Origin: JAUJNH01 sp038253125
GTDB taxonomy: Bacteria; Actinomycetota; Acidimicrobiia; Acidimicrobiales; JAUJNH01
Reading direction: 5' to 3'
NCBI GenBank assembly: GCA_038253125.1
Contig: JBBSHM010000004.1
Coordinates: 1-64,000, forward strand
DNA length: 64,000 nucleotides
The notes beneath the pieces were generated by a model that was given only the letters and a program-made list of their open reading frames with translations, had not been told where the DNA came from and ran no database searches. Every line of letters begins with the position of its first letter. Position 1 is the first letter of the stretch. Shown in pieces: positions 16,569 to 28,017 of this stretch. The translations under genes were made by a program, and so were the position numbers.

Positions 16569-17859
16569 TGCGGGCGAGGGCAGGGTGCTGCTGCGGGGAG
16601 GGACGGTCGTCGACCGTGGCGGCGCCCGGCGGGCGGACGTGCTGGTGGCCGGCGCCACCGTGGTCGCCGTCGGCGCCCAGCTGGCCGAGCCGGGGGTGAA
16701 GGTGCTCGACTGCGCCGGCTGCTGGGTGGGCCCGGGCCTGGTCGACCTCCACAGCCACCTGCGCCAGCCCGGGCGGGAGGAGGCAGAGACCGTCGAGACC
16801 GGCAGCCGGGCCGCCGCCCTGGGCGGCTACACCACGGTTGTGGCCATGCCCAACACCACGCCGCCGATCGACTCGGCCGGGGTCGTGCGCGAGGTGCTGG
16901 CCCTGGCCGCCACCGCCTTGTGCACCGTCCAGGTGAGCGGTGCCATCACCGTCGGCCGGGCCGGCGAGCGCCTGGCGCCCATGGCTGAGCTGGCGGCCCT
17001 CGGGGTGCGGCTGTTCACCGACGACGGCGCCGGCGTGCAGGACGGCCGCCTGATGCGCCGGGCCCTTGAGTACGCCCGCCCCCTCGGCGTGCTGCTGGCT
17101 GAGCACTGCGAGGACGAGACTCTCGCCGCCGGCGGGGTGATGCACGAGGGTGCATGGTCGAGCAGGATGGGGGTGCCGGGCCAGCCCGCCGAAGCCGAGG
17201 AGGTAATGGTCATGCGCGACATCGCCCTCGCCCGCCTGACGGGCGCTCGCCTCCACCTCCAGCACCTGTCCACCGCCCGCAGCGTCGACCTGGTGCGCCA
17301 GGCCAGGGCGGCCGGTCTGCCGGTCACCTGCGAGGCCACCCCTCACCACCTCACGCTCACCGACGAGGCCTGCCAGGGCTTCGACCCTGTCTTCCGGGTC
17401 AACCCCCCGCTGCGACCGGCCGCCGATCGCGACGCCGTGGGCGCCGGCCTGCTCGACGGCACGATCGACGCCGTGGCGACCGATCACGCCCCCCACGACC
17501 AGGAGGCGAAGGAGCAGCCGTTCGACCAGGCCCCGCCCGGGATGCTGGGGCTGGAGACGGCGATGGCGCTGACCCTGTCAGGCCTGGGCCTGGCCGATGA
17601 CCCGCAGCGCCTGTTCGCCCTGATGTCCTGGCAGCCCGCCGCAGTCCTGGGCCTATCGGCCGGCGCCGGCCTCGTGGCCGAAGGTGCGCCCGCCGACCTG
17701 TGCGCCGTCGACCCGGCTGAGCGCTGGGTGGTCGACCCGGCCCGACTGGCCAGCCGCAGCCGCAACACCCCCTTCGCCGGCCGGGAGATGCAGGGCCGGG
17801 TCCGCCACACCGTCCACCAAGGCGAGCCCGTCGTCGTCGACCAGCAGGCCCAGCGATGA
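16561..17859 (+). CDS. pyrC: Dihydroorotase
   Basis: PyrC cyclises carbamoyl aspartate to dihydroorotate. The zinc site GPGLVDLHSHLRQPG, the second motif VVAMPNTTPPIDS, EHCEDE, LHLQHLSTARSVDLVR, and the catalytic-Asp strand AVATDHAPHDQEAKEQPFDQAP are all visible. This is the class I amidohydrolase type, about 432 residues from ATG 16561, which overlaps pyrB by eight bases (GTG 16549 is an upstream alternative). After the stop comes a 66-base gap holding a hairpin and the 26-bp element before carA. Confidence 0.96.
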   Translation: MADAGEGRVLLRGGTVVDRGGARRADVLVAGATVVAVGAQLAEPGVKVLDCAGCWVGPGLVDLHSHLRQPGREEAETVETGSRAAALGGYTTVVAMPNTTPPIDSAGVVREVLALAATALCTVQVSGAITVGRAGERLAPMAELAALGVRLFTDDGAGVQDGRLMRRALEYARPLGVLLAEHCEDETLAAGGVMHEGAWSSRMGVPGQPAEAEEVMVMRDIALARLTGARLHLQHLSTARSVDLVRQARAAGLPVTCEATPHHLTLTDEACQGFDPVFRVNPPLRPAADRDAVGAGLLDGTIDAVATDHAPHDQEAKEQPFDQAPPGMLGLETAMALTLSGLGLADDPQRLFALMSWQPAAVLGLSAGAGLVAEGAPADLCAVDPAERWVVDPARLASRSRNTPFAGREMQGRVRHTVHQGEPVVVDQQAQR

Positions 17860-17870
17860 CCATCCGAACC

Positions 17871-17918
17871 GTCGGGACAAACCCTCCGCTGAGCGACAGC
17901 TACTCCCGACAGAAGCGG
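17871..17918 (+). repeat. Hairpin and 26-bp element between pyrC and carA
   Basis: The 26 bases at 17893-17918, beginning GCGACAGCTACTCCCGACAG, are an exact reverse complement of 58524-58549 before argF. GTCGGGA (17871-17877) and TCCCGAC (17904-17910) form a seven-base-pair stem. See the element before argF. Confidence 0.85.
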
Positions 17919-17925
17919 GGGTTCG

Positions 17926-18995
17926 GTGGCTGAGGCTCTGCTCGTACTGGCCGACGGGACCCTCTTCGAAGGCGAGTCGATCGGCGCCGAGCCTCCGGGC
18001 GGCGTGGCAGGCGGCGAGGTTGTGTTCAGCACGGCCATGTCGGGCTACCAGGAGATCATCACCGACCCGTCCTACGCCGGGCAGGTGGTGGCCTTCACCT
18101 ACCCCCACATCGGCAACTACGGCGTGAACCCGGCCGACATGGAGAGCGCGCGGCCTGGCTGCCGGGGAGTCGTGGTGCGCGACCTGGCCCGGATGCGCTC
18201 CAGCTGGCGGTCGAACGAGGACCTCGGCGCCTTCCTCCGGCGCACCGGCACTCCCGGCATCGCCGGGGTCGACACCCGCCGCCTCACCCGCCACATCCGC
18301 CAGGCCGGCGCCATGCCCTGCGCCTTCGGTACGGCTGACGAGTCCACGCTGGCGGCGGCGGCGGCGGCCGAGCCCGGCACCTCGGGCATCGACCTCGTCG
18401 CCGGGGTGACGACCGCCAAGCCCTACACGGTGGGCGACGGCCCCCTGCGGGTGGTGGCCTACGACTACGGGATCAAGACCACGATCTTGCGCCACCTCGG
18501 GGTGCTCGCCACCGTCGAGGTGGTTCCCGCCTCGACCCCGGCCAGCGAGGTGCTGGCCCGTCAGCCGGACGGCATCTTCCTGTCCAACGGGCCCGGCGAC
18601 CCGGCCACCCTCGGATACGCCGTCGAAGCCGTGCGCCAGGTGCTGGATTCAGGGGTGCCGACCTTCGGCATCTGCCTGGGCCACCAGCTGCTCGGGGCCG
18701 CCCTCGGCGGCACCACCTACAAGCTGGCCTTCGGTCACCACGGCGGAAACCACCCCGTTCGGCGCCTGCGCGACGGAGCCATCGAGATCACCAGCCAGAA
18801 CCACAGCTTCGCCGTCGGCGACGTGCCGGGGACCGAGATCACCCACGTGAACCTGAACGACGGCGTGGTCGAGGGGATCCGCTGCACCGACCGCCCAGCC
18901 TTTGGGGTGCAGCACCACCCCGAGGCCGGTCCCGGGCCCCACGACGCCTCCTACCTGTTCGGCGAGTTCGCCGACCTCATGACGGGGAGCCGGTA

Positions 18996-18996
<1 letters not shown>
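17926..18996 (+). CDS. carA: Carbamoyl-phosphate synthase, small (glutaminase) subunit
   Basis: CarA hydrolyses glutamine and feeds ammonia to CarB. The N-terminal domain shows FSTAMSGYQEIITDPSYAGQ and TRRLTRHIRQ; the class I amidotransferase half has FLSNGPGDP, FGICLGHQLLGAALGG (catalytic Cys) and GVQHHPEAGPGPHD (His, Glu). GTG 17926 gives 356 residues; no good Shine-Dalgarno is seen between the 26-bp element and the start. Product carbamoyl phosphate serves both pyrB here and argF at 58.6 kb. The stop shares a base with the carB start. Confidence 0.97.
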
Positions 18997-22301
<3,305 letters not shown>

Positions 22302-23231
22302 GTGGCTGACGCCGCCCCTGGGGCTGACCGTCTGGCGACGGCGATCGGATCGGTGAGCCTGCGAAACCCGGTGCTGACGGCGTCGGGGACAGCGGGCCAC
22401 GGCGCCGAGCTGGGCGCCTACGTCGAGCTGGGCCGGCTCGGCGGGGTGGTGGTGAAGTCGCTGAGCACCGGGCCGTGGCCCGGCAACCCGCCACCGCGGC
22501 TGCACGGGGCGGGGGCGGCGATGCTGAACGCCGTGGGCCTGCAGGGGCCGGGCGTGGCGGCGTGGATCGAGCACGACCTGCCCGGGCTGCGACGGGCCGG
22601 GGCCACGGTAGTGGCCTCGATCTGGGGCCGCACAACGCAGGAGTACGGCAACGCCGCCGCCGCCCTGGCCGGCGTGGCGGGCATCGCCGCCCTCGAGGTG
22701 AACCTGAGCTGTCCGAACACCGACGGCGGCCGTCACCTCTTCGCCCACGATCCCAACGCCACCGCCGCTGCCATCGATGCGGCGGCGGCGTCCCGCCTGC
22801 CACTGTGGGCCAAGCTCAGCCCGAACACCGACCAGCTGGTCGAGGTGGCGGGCGCTGCCAGGCAGGCCGGTGCCGCGGCCGTGGTGGTGGCGAACACGGT
22901 TCTCGGTCTGGTGCTGGACGTGGAACGTTCCCGTCCGGTGCTGGGCAACGGCGGCGGCGGCCTGTCAGGCCCGGCCATCCACGCTGTGGCCGTCAGGGCC
23001 GTGTGGGACGTGCACGCCGCCCACCCGGACCTGCCGATCGTCGGGGTCGGAGGGGTTCGCGACGCCGCCGGTGCCGTCGAGCTGATCCAGGCCGGGGCCA
23101 GCGCCGTCGAGGTCGGCACCGCCACCCTGGTCGACCCTCGGGCCACGGCCAAGGTGCTGGCCGGCCTGGACCGGTGGCTGGCCGGGCACGACACCACCGT
23201 CGCGGCCCTGATAGGCAGGGCCCATGGCTGA
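22302..23231 (+). CDS. pyrD: Dihydroorotate dehydrogenase, class 1B-like
   Basis: Oxidises dihydroorotate to orotate with FMN. The 309-residue product shows NPVLTASGTAGHG, VVVKSLSTGPWPGN, the active-site loop EVNLSCPNTDGG (Cys base, typical of class 1), WAKLSPNTD, VANTVLG, LSGPAIHAVAVRAV and VGVGGVRDAAGAVELIQAGASAVEVGTA. Class 1B enzymes normally pair with the PyrK electron-transfer subunit, but no pyrK lies between carB and pyrD or elsewhere in the window. GTG 22302 abuts the carB stop; it overlaps pyrF by eight bases. Confidence 0.94.
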   Translation: MADAAPGADRLATAIGSVSLRNPVLTASGTAGHGAELGAYVELGRLGGVVVKSLSTGPWPGNPPPRLHGAGAAMLNAVGLQGPGVAAWIEHDLPGLRRAGATVVASIWGRTTQEYGNAAAALAGVAGIAALEVNLSCPNTDGGRHLFAHDPNATAAAIDAAAASRLPLWAKLSPNTDQLVEVAGAARQAGAAAVVVANTVLGLVLDVERSRPVLGNGGGGLSGPAIHAVAVRAVWDVHAAHPDLPIVGVGGVRDAAGAVELIQAGASAVEVGTATLVDPRATAKVLAGLDRWLAGHDTTVAALIGRAHG

Positions 23232-23925
23232 GATCCCCGACGAGGTCCGCAACCGTCTGGCGCTCGTCCTGGACGTCGACGACCTCGTCGAGGCCACCCG
23301 GATGGCGCACGAGCTGCGCCCCTGGTTCGGGGTCGTCAAGGTCGGCCTCGAGCTGTTCAGTGCCGCCGGGCCCGACGCCGTGGTGGCCCTGGCCGACCTC
23401 GACTTCCAGGTGTTCGTCGATCTCAAGCTGTGCGACATCCCCACCACCGTGGGGCGGGCCGCCCGGGTGCTGGGCGGCCTGGGCGCCACCTACCTCACCA
23501 TGCACGCCTTTGGCGGCCCGGTGATGCTGCGGGCCGGCGCCGACGGGCTGGCCGAGGGGGCGTCGGGGGCCGGCCTGCCGCCGCCCGTCGCCCTGGCCGT
23601 CACCATCCTGACCAGCGACGAGGGCGCCCCTCCGCACGTCCTCGGCAGCCGGGTGCGGGCCGCCATCGAGGGGCGCTGCGGGGGCATCGTGTGCGCGGCG
23701 GACGACGTGGCCGAGGCCAAGCGCCTCGGGCCCCGCCTGTGCGCCGTCGTGCCGGGCATCCGGCTGCCCGGCGCCGACACCGACGACCAGGCCCGTGCCG
23801 CCACCCCCGAGGCGGCGGTGGCCAACGGGGCCGACCTCCTCGTCATCGGGCGCACGGTGACCAGGGCCCACAACCGGGCCGAGGCGGCGGCCGCGGTGGC
23901 CGCCGCTGTCACCGTCACCGCTTGA
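23224..23925 (+). CDS. pyrF: Orotidine-5'-phosphate decarboxylase
   Basis: PyrF decarboxylates OMP to UMP. RLALVLDVDD, VKVGLELF, the catalytic motif FVDLKLCDIPTTVGRAA, TMHAFGG, and the phosphate-binding end VPGIRLPGADTDDQ...ANGADLLVIGRTVTRAHN are all visible; this is the standard (not the archaeal-like type 2) bacterial form. ATG 23224 overlaps pyrD. It is the last pyrimidine gene; the next gene mihF has its own putative -10. Missing from the operon are pyrE and pyrK. Confidence 0.95.
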   Translation: MAEIPDEVRNRLALVLDVDDLVEATRMAHELRPWFGVVKVGLELFSAAGPDAVVALADLDFQVFVDLKLCDIPTTVGRAARVLGGLGATYLTMHAFGGPVMLRAGADGLAEGASGAGLPPPVALAVTILTSDEGAPPHVLGSRVRAAIEGRCGGIVCAADDVAEAKRLGPRLCAVVPGIRLPGADTDDQARAATPEAAVANGADLLVIGRTVTRAHNRAEAAAAVAAAVTVTA

Positions 23926-23969
23926 ACGTTCCCGTCACCACACCCGGTGGCGGCCCCTGCTCTGGTCGC

Positions 23970-23975
23970 TAGTGT
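23970..23975 (+). promoter_or_regulatory. Putative -10 box (TAGTGT) for mihF
   Basis: TAGTGT lies eight bases before ATG 23984 with no ribosome-binding site between; a leaderless pattern. Confidence 0.4.
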
Positions 23976-23983
23976 CCCCGGCC

Positions 23984-24307
23984 ATGCCGCTGCCGCCGCA
24001 GATCTCTCCAGAGGCTCGGGCCGCCGCCCTTGAGAAGGCGGCCTCGGCCCGTCGGCAGCGGGCCGAGCTGAAGGAGAAGCTGAAGGTGGGCAGCCTCACC
24101 CTGCTCGAGCTCTTCGAGCAGGTGGCCGATGAGACGGTGGCCAAGATGAAGGTGCTGGCGGTGCTCGAGAGCCTGCCCGGCCTCGGCAAGGTGAAGGCCC
24201 GCCGGATGATGGACGAGGTCGGCATCGCCGAGACCCGACGGGTCCAGGGCCTGGGCGCCAACCAGCGCAGGGCCCTGCTGGAACGCTGTGAGCGCCCGAG
24301 CCCGTGA
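23984..24307 (+). CDS. mihF: Integration host factor, actinobacterial type
   Basis: A 107-residue basic DNA-binding nucleoid protein of the actinobacterial mIHF type. The sequence has a long N-terminal helix RAAALEKAASARRQRAELKEKLK, LTLLELFEQ, VLAVLESLPGLGKVKARRMMDEVGI (helix-two-turns-helix) and RVQGLGANQRRALLE. It is restricted to actinobacteria, and its place between pyrF and gmk is the usual one. It overlaps gmk as GTGA. Confidence 0.95.
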   Translation: MPLPPQISPEARAAALEKAASARRQRAELKEKLKVGSLTLLELFEQVADETVAKMKVLAVLESLPGLGKVKARRMMDEVGIAETRRVQGLGANQRRALLERCERPSP

Positions 24308-24849
24308 TCCTGGTGCTCTCCGGGCCGGGCGGGGTCGGGAAGGGCACGGTGGTGCGGCGGCTGCTCGACATCGACCCCCGGCTACGGCTCAGCCGATCGT
24401 GGACGACCAGGCCCCGACGGCCGGGCGAGCCCGAGGACGCATACGTCTTCGTCGATGCGGCCACCTTCGAGTCGCACCTGGCCCGGGGCGGCTTCCTGGA
24501 GCACGACGAGTTCCTCGGCAACCTGTACGGCACGCCGATGCCCGACACGCTGGCCGACCCGCGGTTCGACCTGGTTCTCGAGATCAACGTGCAGGGTGCC
24601 GAGCAGGTCCGCCACCATCAGCCCCGGGCCCTGGTGGTGCTGCTCGTGCCGCCGAGCCGCCTAGTCCAGGAAACCCGCCTGCGGGCCAGGGGCGACGACG
24701 ACGAGCACGTGGCCCAGCGCCTGGCCATCGCCGAGTTCGAGGAGGCGAAGGGCCGGGCGCTGGCGGACGCCGTCGTCGTCAACGACGTCCTGGAGCGGGC
24801 AGTGAACGAGGTGGCTGGTATCGTTGCCACCCGCCGACCCGGCCACTGA
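24304..24849 (+). CDS. gmk: Guanylate kinase
   Basis: Gmk phosphorylates GMP to GDP. Walker A is LSGPGGVGKGT (with GG where SG is commoner), then RLSRSWTTRPRRPGEPEDAYVFVD (GMP binding), GGFLEHDEFLGNLYGTP and LVLEINVQGAEQVR. 181 residues from GTG 24304, normal length. Its close coupling to mihF and rpoZ is typical of the phylum. Confidence 0.96.
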   Translation: MILVLSGPGGVGKGTVVRRLLDIDPRLRLSRSWTTRPRRPGEPEDAYVFVDAATFESHLARGGFLEHDEFLGNLYGTPMPDTLADPRFDLVLEINVQGAEQVRHHQPRALVVLLVPPSRLVQETRLRARGDDDEHVAQRLAIAEFEEAKGRALADAVVVNDVLERAVNEVAGIVATRRPGH

Positions 24850-24867
24850 CCGCTGGAGACCCCCATC

Positions 24868-25146
24868 ATGGCCGTGCTGCGCCGCCCATCGCTGATCGAC
24901 CCGCCCATCGAGGAGCTGCTAGAGCGCGTCGACTCCAAGTTCACGCTGGTGACCCTGTCGGCTCGCCGGGCCCGTGAGGTGAACAGCTACTTCAACCAGC
25001 TGTCCGAGGGCCTCGGCGCCATTGTGCCGCCCCAGGTCGCCTCAGTCAGCCGCAAGCCGCTGTCGATCGCCCTCGAAGAGGTGGCCGAGGGCAAGATCGT
25101 CTACACCCGCCGGGTGTCCGACGAGGAGACGCTGGAGGAGGCATAG
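24868..25146 (+). CDS. rpoZ: RNA polymerase omega subunit
   Basis: The 92-residue product shows the omega core: IEELLERVDSKFTLVTLSARRAREVNSYF and KPLSIALEEVAEGKI. Omega helps fold and assemble the beta' subunit. It starts at ATG 24868 with GGAGA upstream. coaBC follows after 13 bases. Confidence 0.95.
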   Translation: MAVLRRPSLIDPPIEELLERVDSKFTLVTLSARRAREVNSYFNQLSEGLGAIVPPQVASVSRKPLSIALEEVAEGKIVYTRRVSDEETLEEA

Positions 25147-25159
25147 CCTCAAGGTCTCA

Positions 25160-26374
25160 GTGGGAGCGCAGGCCGGGGGAGCGCTGGCCAGGCAGCACGT
25201 CGTCCTCGGCGTGTCCGGCGGCATCGCCGCCTACAAGGCGGTCGAGATATGCCGGCGACTGGGCGATGCCGGCGCCCTTGTCGCCCCGGTGCTCACCGCC
25301 GGGGCGCAGCGTTTCATCACCCCCCTCACGTTCAGCGCCCTGGCGGCCGAGCCGGCCCGCACGTCGCTGTGGGACGGCCCGGAACCGAGCCCGCACACCT
25401 TCCTCGGCCGGCGCGCCGCCCTGGTGGTCGTGGCACCGGCCACGGCCAGGCTGCTGGCCGCCTACGCCGCCGGGCTCTCCGACGACCTGCTGACGGCCAC
25501 CCTGCTGATGGCCCGGGGACCGGTGCTCGTGTGCCCGGCCATGCACACCGAGATGTGGGAGCACGGCGCCACCCGGGCCAACGTGGCGACCCTCGTGGCC
25601 CGAGGCGTTCACGTCCTCGACCCGGCCGAGGGTCAGCTGGCCGCCGGTGACGTCGGGCCGGGCCGGCTGCGCGAGCCGGCCGAGGTGGTGGCGGTCGCCG
25701 AGCGGATCCTGGGCGACGGGCGCCGGCTCGCCGGCCGCACCGTGGTGGTGACGGCCGGCGGCACCAGGGAGGCCATCGACCCGGTGCGCTTCCTCGGCAA
25801 TCGCAGCAGCGGCAGGCAGGGCCATGCGCTGGCCGACGCCCTCGCCGCCCGGGGCGCCACCGTGCACCTGGTGACCACGGTGGACCGCCCGGTCGGCCCG
25901 CCGGGCGTCAGCCTTCAGCGGGTGGAGTCGGCGGCTGAGATGGGCGATGCCGTGCTGGCGCTGGCCCCGGGAGCCGATGCTGTCGTCATGGCCGCGGCCG
26001 TGGCCGACTTCCGGCCTCAGGTCGTCGCCGCCTCGAAGCTCAAGAAGGATGGCGGTGCGCCCGAGATGATCCTGGAGCCGACGCCCGACATCCTGGCCGA
26101 GCTCGGCCGGCGCAAGGCCCCGGGCCAGGTGCTGGTCGGCTTCGCCGCCGAGACCGACGACCTGGTGGCGAACGCCGCCGCCAAGCTGGCGCGCAAGAAC
26201 CTCGACCTGATCGTGGCCAACGACGTGGGTGCGCCCGGCGCCGGCTTCGACCACGACACCAACGCGGTGACGTTGCTGTTCGCCGGCGGCGCCCGCCAGG
26301 ACCTCCCGCTGTCCTCGAAGCGGGCGGTAGCCGAGGCGGTGGCGGACGCCGTCGTGATGCTCATCGGCCGGTAG
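25160..26374 (+). CDS. coaBC: Bifunctional phosphopantothenoylcysteine decarboxylase / phosphopantothenate-cysteine ligase
   Basis: Two steps of coenzyme A synthesis in one protein. The N-terminal CoaC flavoprotein domain has VVLGVSGGIAAYKAVEICR, the catalytic-His area SPHTFLG, VVAPATARLLA, and CPAMHTEMWEHGAT. The CoaB half begins near VVVTAGGTREAIDPVRFLGNRSSGRQGHALA and has VMAAAVADFRP...KLKKDG and NLDLIVANDV. GTG 25160, with AAGG upstream, avoids the antisense-looking extension into rpoZ. 404 residues. Confidence 0.95.
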   Translation: MGAQAGGALARQHVVLGVSGGIAAYKAVEICRRLGDAGALVAPVLTAGAQRFITPLTFSALAAEPARTSLWDGPEPSPHTFLGRRAALVVVAPATARLLAAYAAGLSDDLLTATLLMARGPVLVCPAMHTEMWEHGATRANVATLVARGVHVLDPAEGQLAAGDVGPGRLREPAEVVAVAERILGDGRRLAGRTVVVTAGGTREAIDPVRFLGNRSSGRQGHALADALAARGATVHLVTTVDRPVGPPGVSLQRVESAAEMGDAVLALAPGADAVVMAAAVADFRPQVVAASKLKKDGGAPEMILEPTPDILAELGRRKAPGQVLVGFAAETDDLVANAAAKLARKNLDLIVANDVGAPGAGFDHDTNAVTLLFAGGARQDLPLSSKRAVAEAVADAVVMLIGR

Positions 26375-26413
26375 TGGCGGCCGGGGGCGCCGACCTGCGA
26401 AGGTTCAGGCGCC

Positions 26414-27607
26414 ATGATGAACTACACATTCACGTCCGAATCCGTGACCGAGGGCCATCCCGACAAGATGGCCGACCAGATCTCCGACGCCGTCCTCGAC
26501 GCCATCATCACCGAGGACCCGACCGGACGGGTGGCGTGCGAGACGCTGCTCACCACCGGTCTGGTGGTGGTGGCCGGCGAGATCACGACCACGGCCTACG
26601 TCGACATACCCAGCCTGGTGCGCAAGACCGTGCTTGACATCGGCTACGACGACGCCGCCTACGGCATCGACGGGACCACCTGTGGGGTCATCACCTCGAT
26701 CGACGAGCAGAGCCCCGACATCGCCCAGGGCGTCGACACCGCCTACGAGGTGCAGACGGGCAAGAGCGGCGAGGACATCCTGAACGGGCAGGGCGCCGGC
26801 GACCAGGGGATGATGTTCGGCTACGCCACCGACGAGACCGAAGATCTCATGCCCCTGCCCATATGGCTGGCCCACCGGTTGGCCCAGCGTCTGGCCCAGG
26901 TCCGCAAGGCCGGCGTGCTCGGCTACCTGCGGCCCGACGCCAAGACCCAGGTCACCTTCGAGTACGAGAACAACATCCCGGTCCGGCTGAAGACGGTCCT
27001 GATCTCGACCCAGCACGACCCGGGGATCGACTTCGACGTGCTGCTGAAGCCCGACCTCAAGGACCATGTGATCAGCCCGCTCGTGCCCGAGGCCTTCAAG
27101 AGCGACGGCTACGAGGTGCTGTGCAACCCCACCGGCAACTTCGTGCTGGGCGGCCCCCACGCCGACACCGGTCTGACCGGCCGCAAGATCATCGTCGACA
27201 CCTACGGCGGCGCCGCCCGCCACGGCGGTGGCGCCTTCTCCGGCAAGGACCCCTCCAAGGTCGACCGCTCGGCCGCCTACGCCGCCCGCTGGGTGGCCAA
27301 GCACGTGGTGGCCAGCGGCGCCGCCCGGCGCTGTGAGATCCAGGTGGCCTATGCCATCGGCGTGGCCCGGCCGGTGTCGATCATGGTCGAGACGTTCGGC
27401 ACCGAGCAGGTCGACCCGGAGCGGATCAGCGAGATGGTGCACGAGGTGTTCGACCTGCGCCCCGCAGCCATCATCCGCGACCTCGACCTGCGCCGCCCGA
27501 TCTACCGCAAGACCGCGGCCTACGGCCACTTCGGCCGCCCCGACAAGGAGTTCACCTGGGAGCAGGTCTCCCGCCTGGCGGATGTGAAGTCGGCCCTCGG
27601 TTTGTAG
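26414..27607 (+). CDS. metK: S-adenosylmethionine synthetase
   Basis: MetK makes SAM from methionine and ATP. Seen are FTSESVTEGHPDKMADQISDA (substrate His and metal site), TTGLVVVAGEI, GAGDQGMMFGYATDET, and the second signature GGGAFSGKDPSKVDRSAAYAAR. 397 residues; the start is the first of two adjacent ATGs at 26414/26417. Transcription may run on from coaBC, 39 bases upstream. A 410-base gap follows. Confidence 0.97.
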   Translation: MMNYTFTSESVTEGHPDKMADQISDAVLDAIITEDPTGRVACETLLTTGLVVVAGEITTTAYVDIPSLVRKTVLDIGYDDAAYGIDGTTCGVITSIDEQSPDIAQGVDTAYEVQTGKSGEDILNGQGAGDQGMMFGYATDETEDLMPLPIWLAHRLAQRLAQVRKAGVLGYLRPDAKTQVTFEYENNIPVRLKTVLISTQHDPGIDFDVLLKPDLKDHVISPLVPEAFKSDGYEVLCNPTGNFVLGGPHADTGLTGRKIIVDTYGGAARHGGGAFSGKDPSKVDRSAAYAARWVAKHVVASGAARRCEIQVAYAIGVARPVSIMVETFGTEQVDPERISEMVHEVFDLRPAAIIRDLDLRRPIYRKTAAYGHFGRPDKEFTWEQVSRLADVKSALGL

Positions 27608-27930
27608 CGACTCGGCGCCGCGGCCGCTGGTCCCCCCGCGGTGGTCGGGTTCAGCGTTGTCCTGGGCTGGGCAGTACGGCCTCGGCTGGTAGACCAGTCC
27701 TCGACTGCGTAGGGGTTGAGGATCTGGCGGTGCCAGAGCTGCTGCCGTTCGGCGATGGTGAGGCGGGCCGAGTCGGCGGCTTCGACCCATTCCCTGTTGA
27801 TCACCTCGATCTGGTGGTCGATGATCTCTCGGGCCTTGACCTTGATCAGCAGCCGCTTGTGGAAGAATGCTCGTCTGCGAGTCCCCAGCGAAGCAAACGC
27901 CCACAGATGCGGCCGCAGGATGCGCTCATG
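27520..27930 (-). pseudogene. Degraded minus-strand reading frame in the metK-priA gap
   Basis: Between the two genes is 410 bases with lower GC than the flanks. On the minus strand an open frame runs from 27930 (just after an in-frame TGA) through a GTG at 27804 to 27520. It has mostly G/C third positions and a convincing protein-like stretch: FFHKRLLIKVKAREIIDHQ, then NREWVEAADSARLTIAERQ and RQILNPYAVEDW. No normal start is seen upstream of 27804, and the 3' part runs antisense into metK, so it looks like a truncated remnant. I do not recognise the family. Nothing else convincing is seen in this gap. Confidence 0.4.
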
Positions 27931-28017
27931 TCATCGCTCTCCATCTGTCGGCCACCCGCGTGCGATTTTTGCGTCGGCCGACGCCTTCGCTCGTGATTCA
28001 ATCGTGGGTGCGGCACG

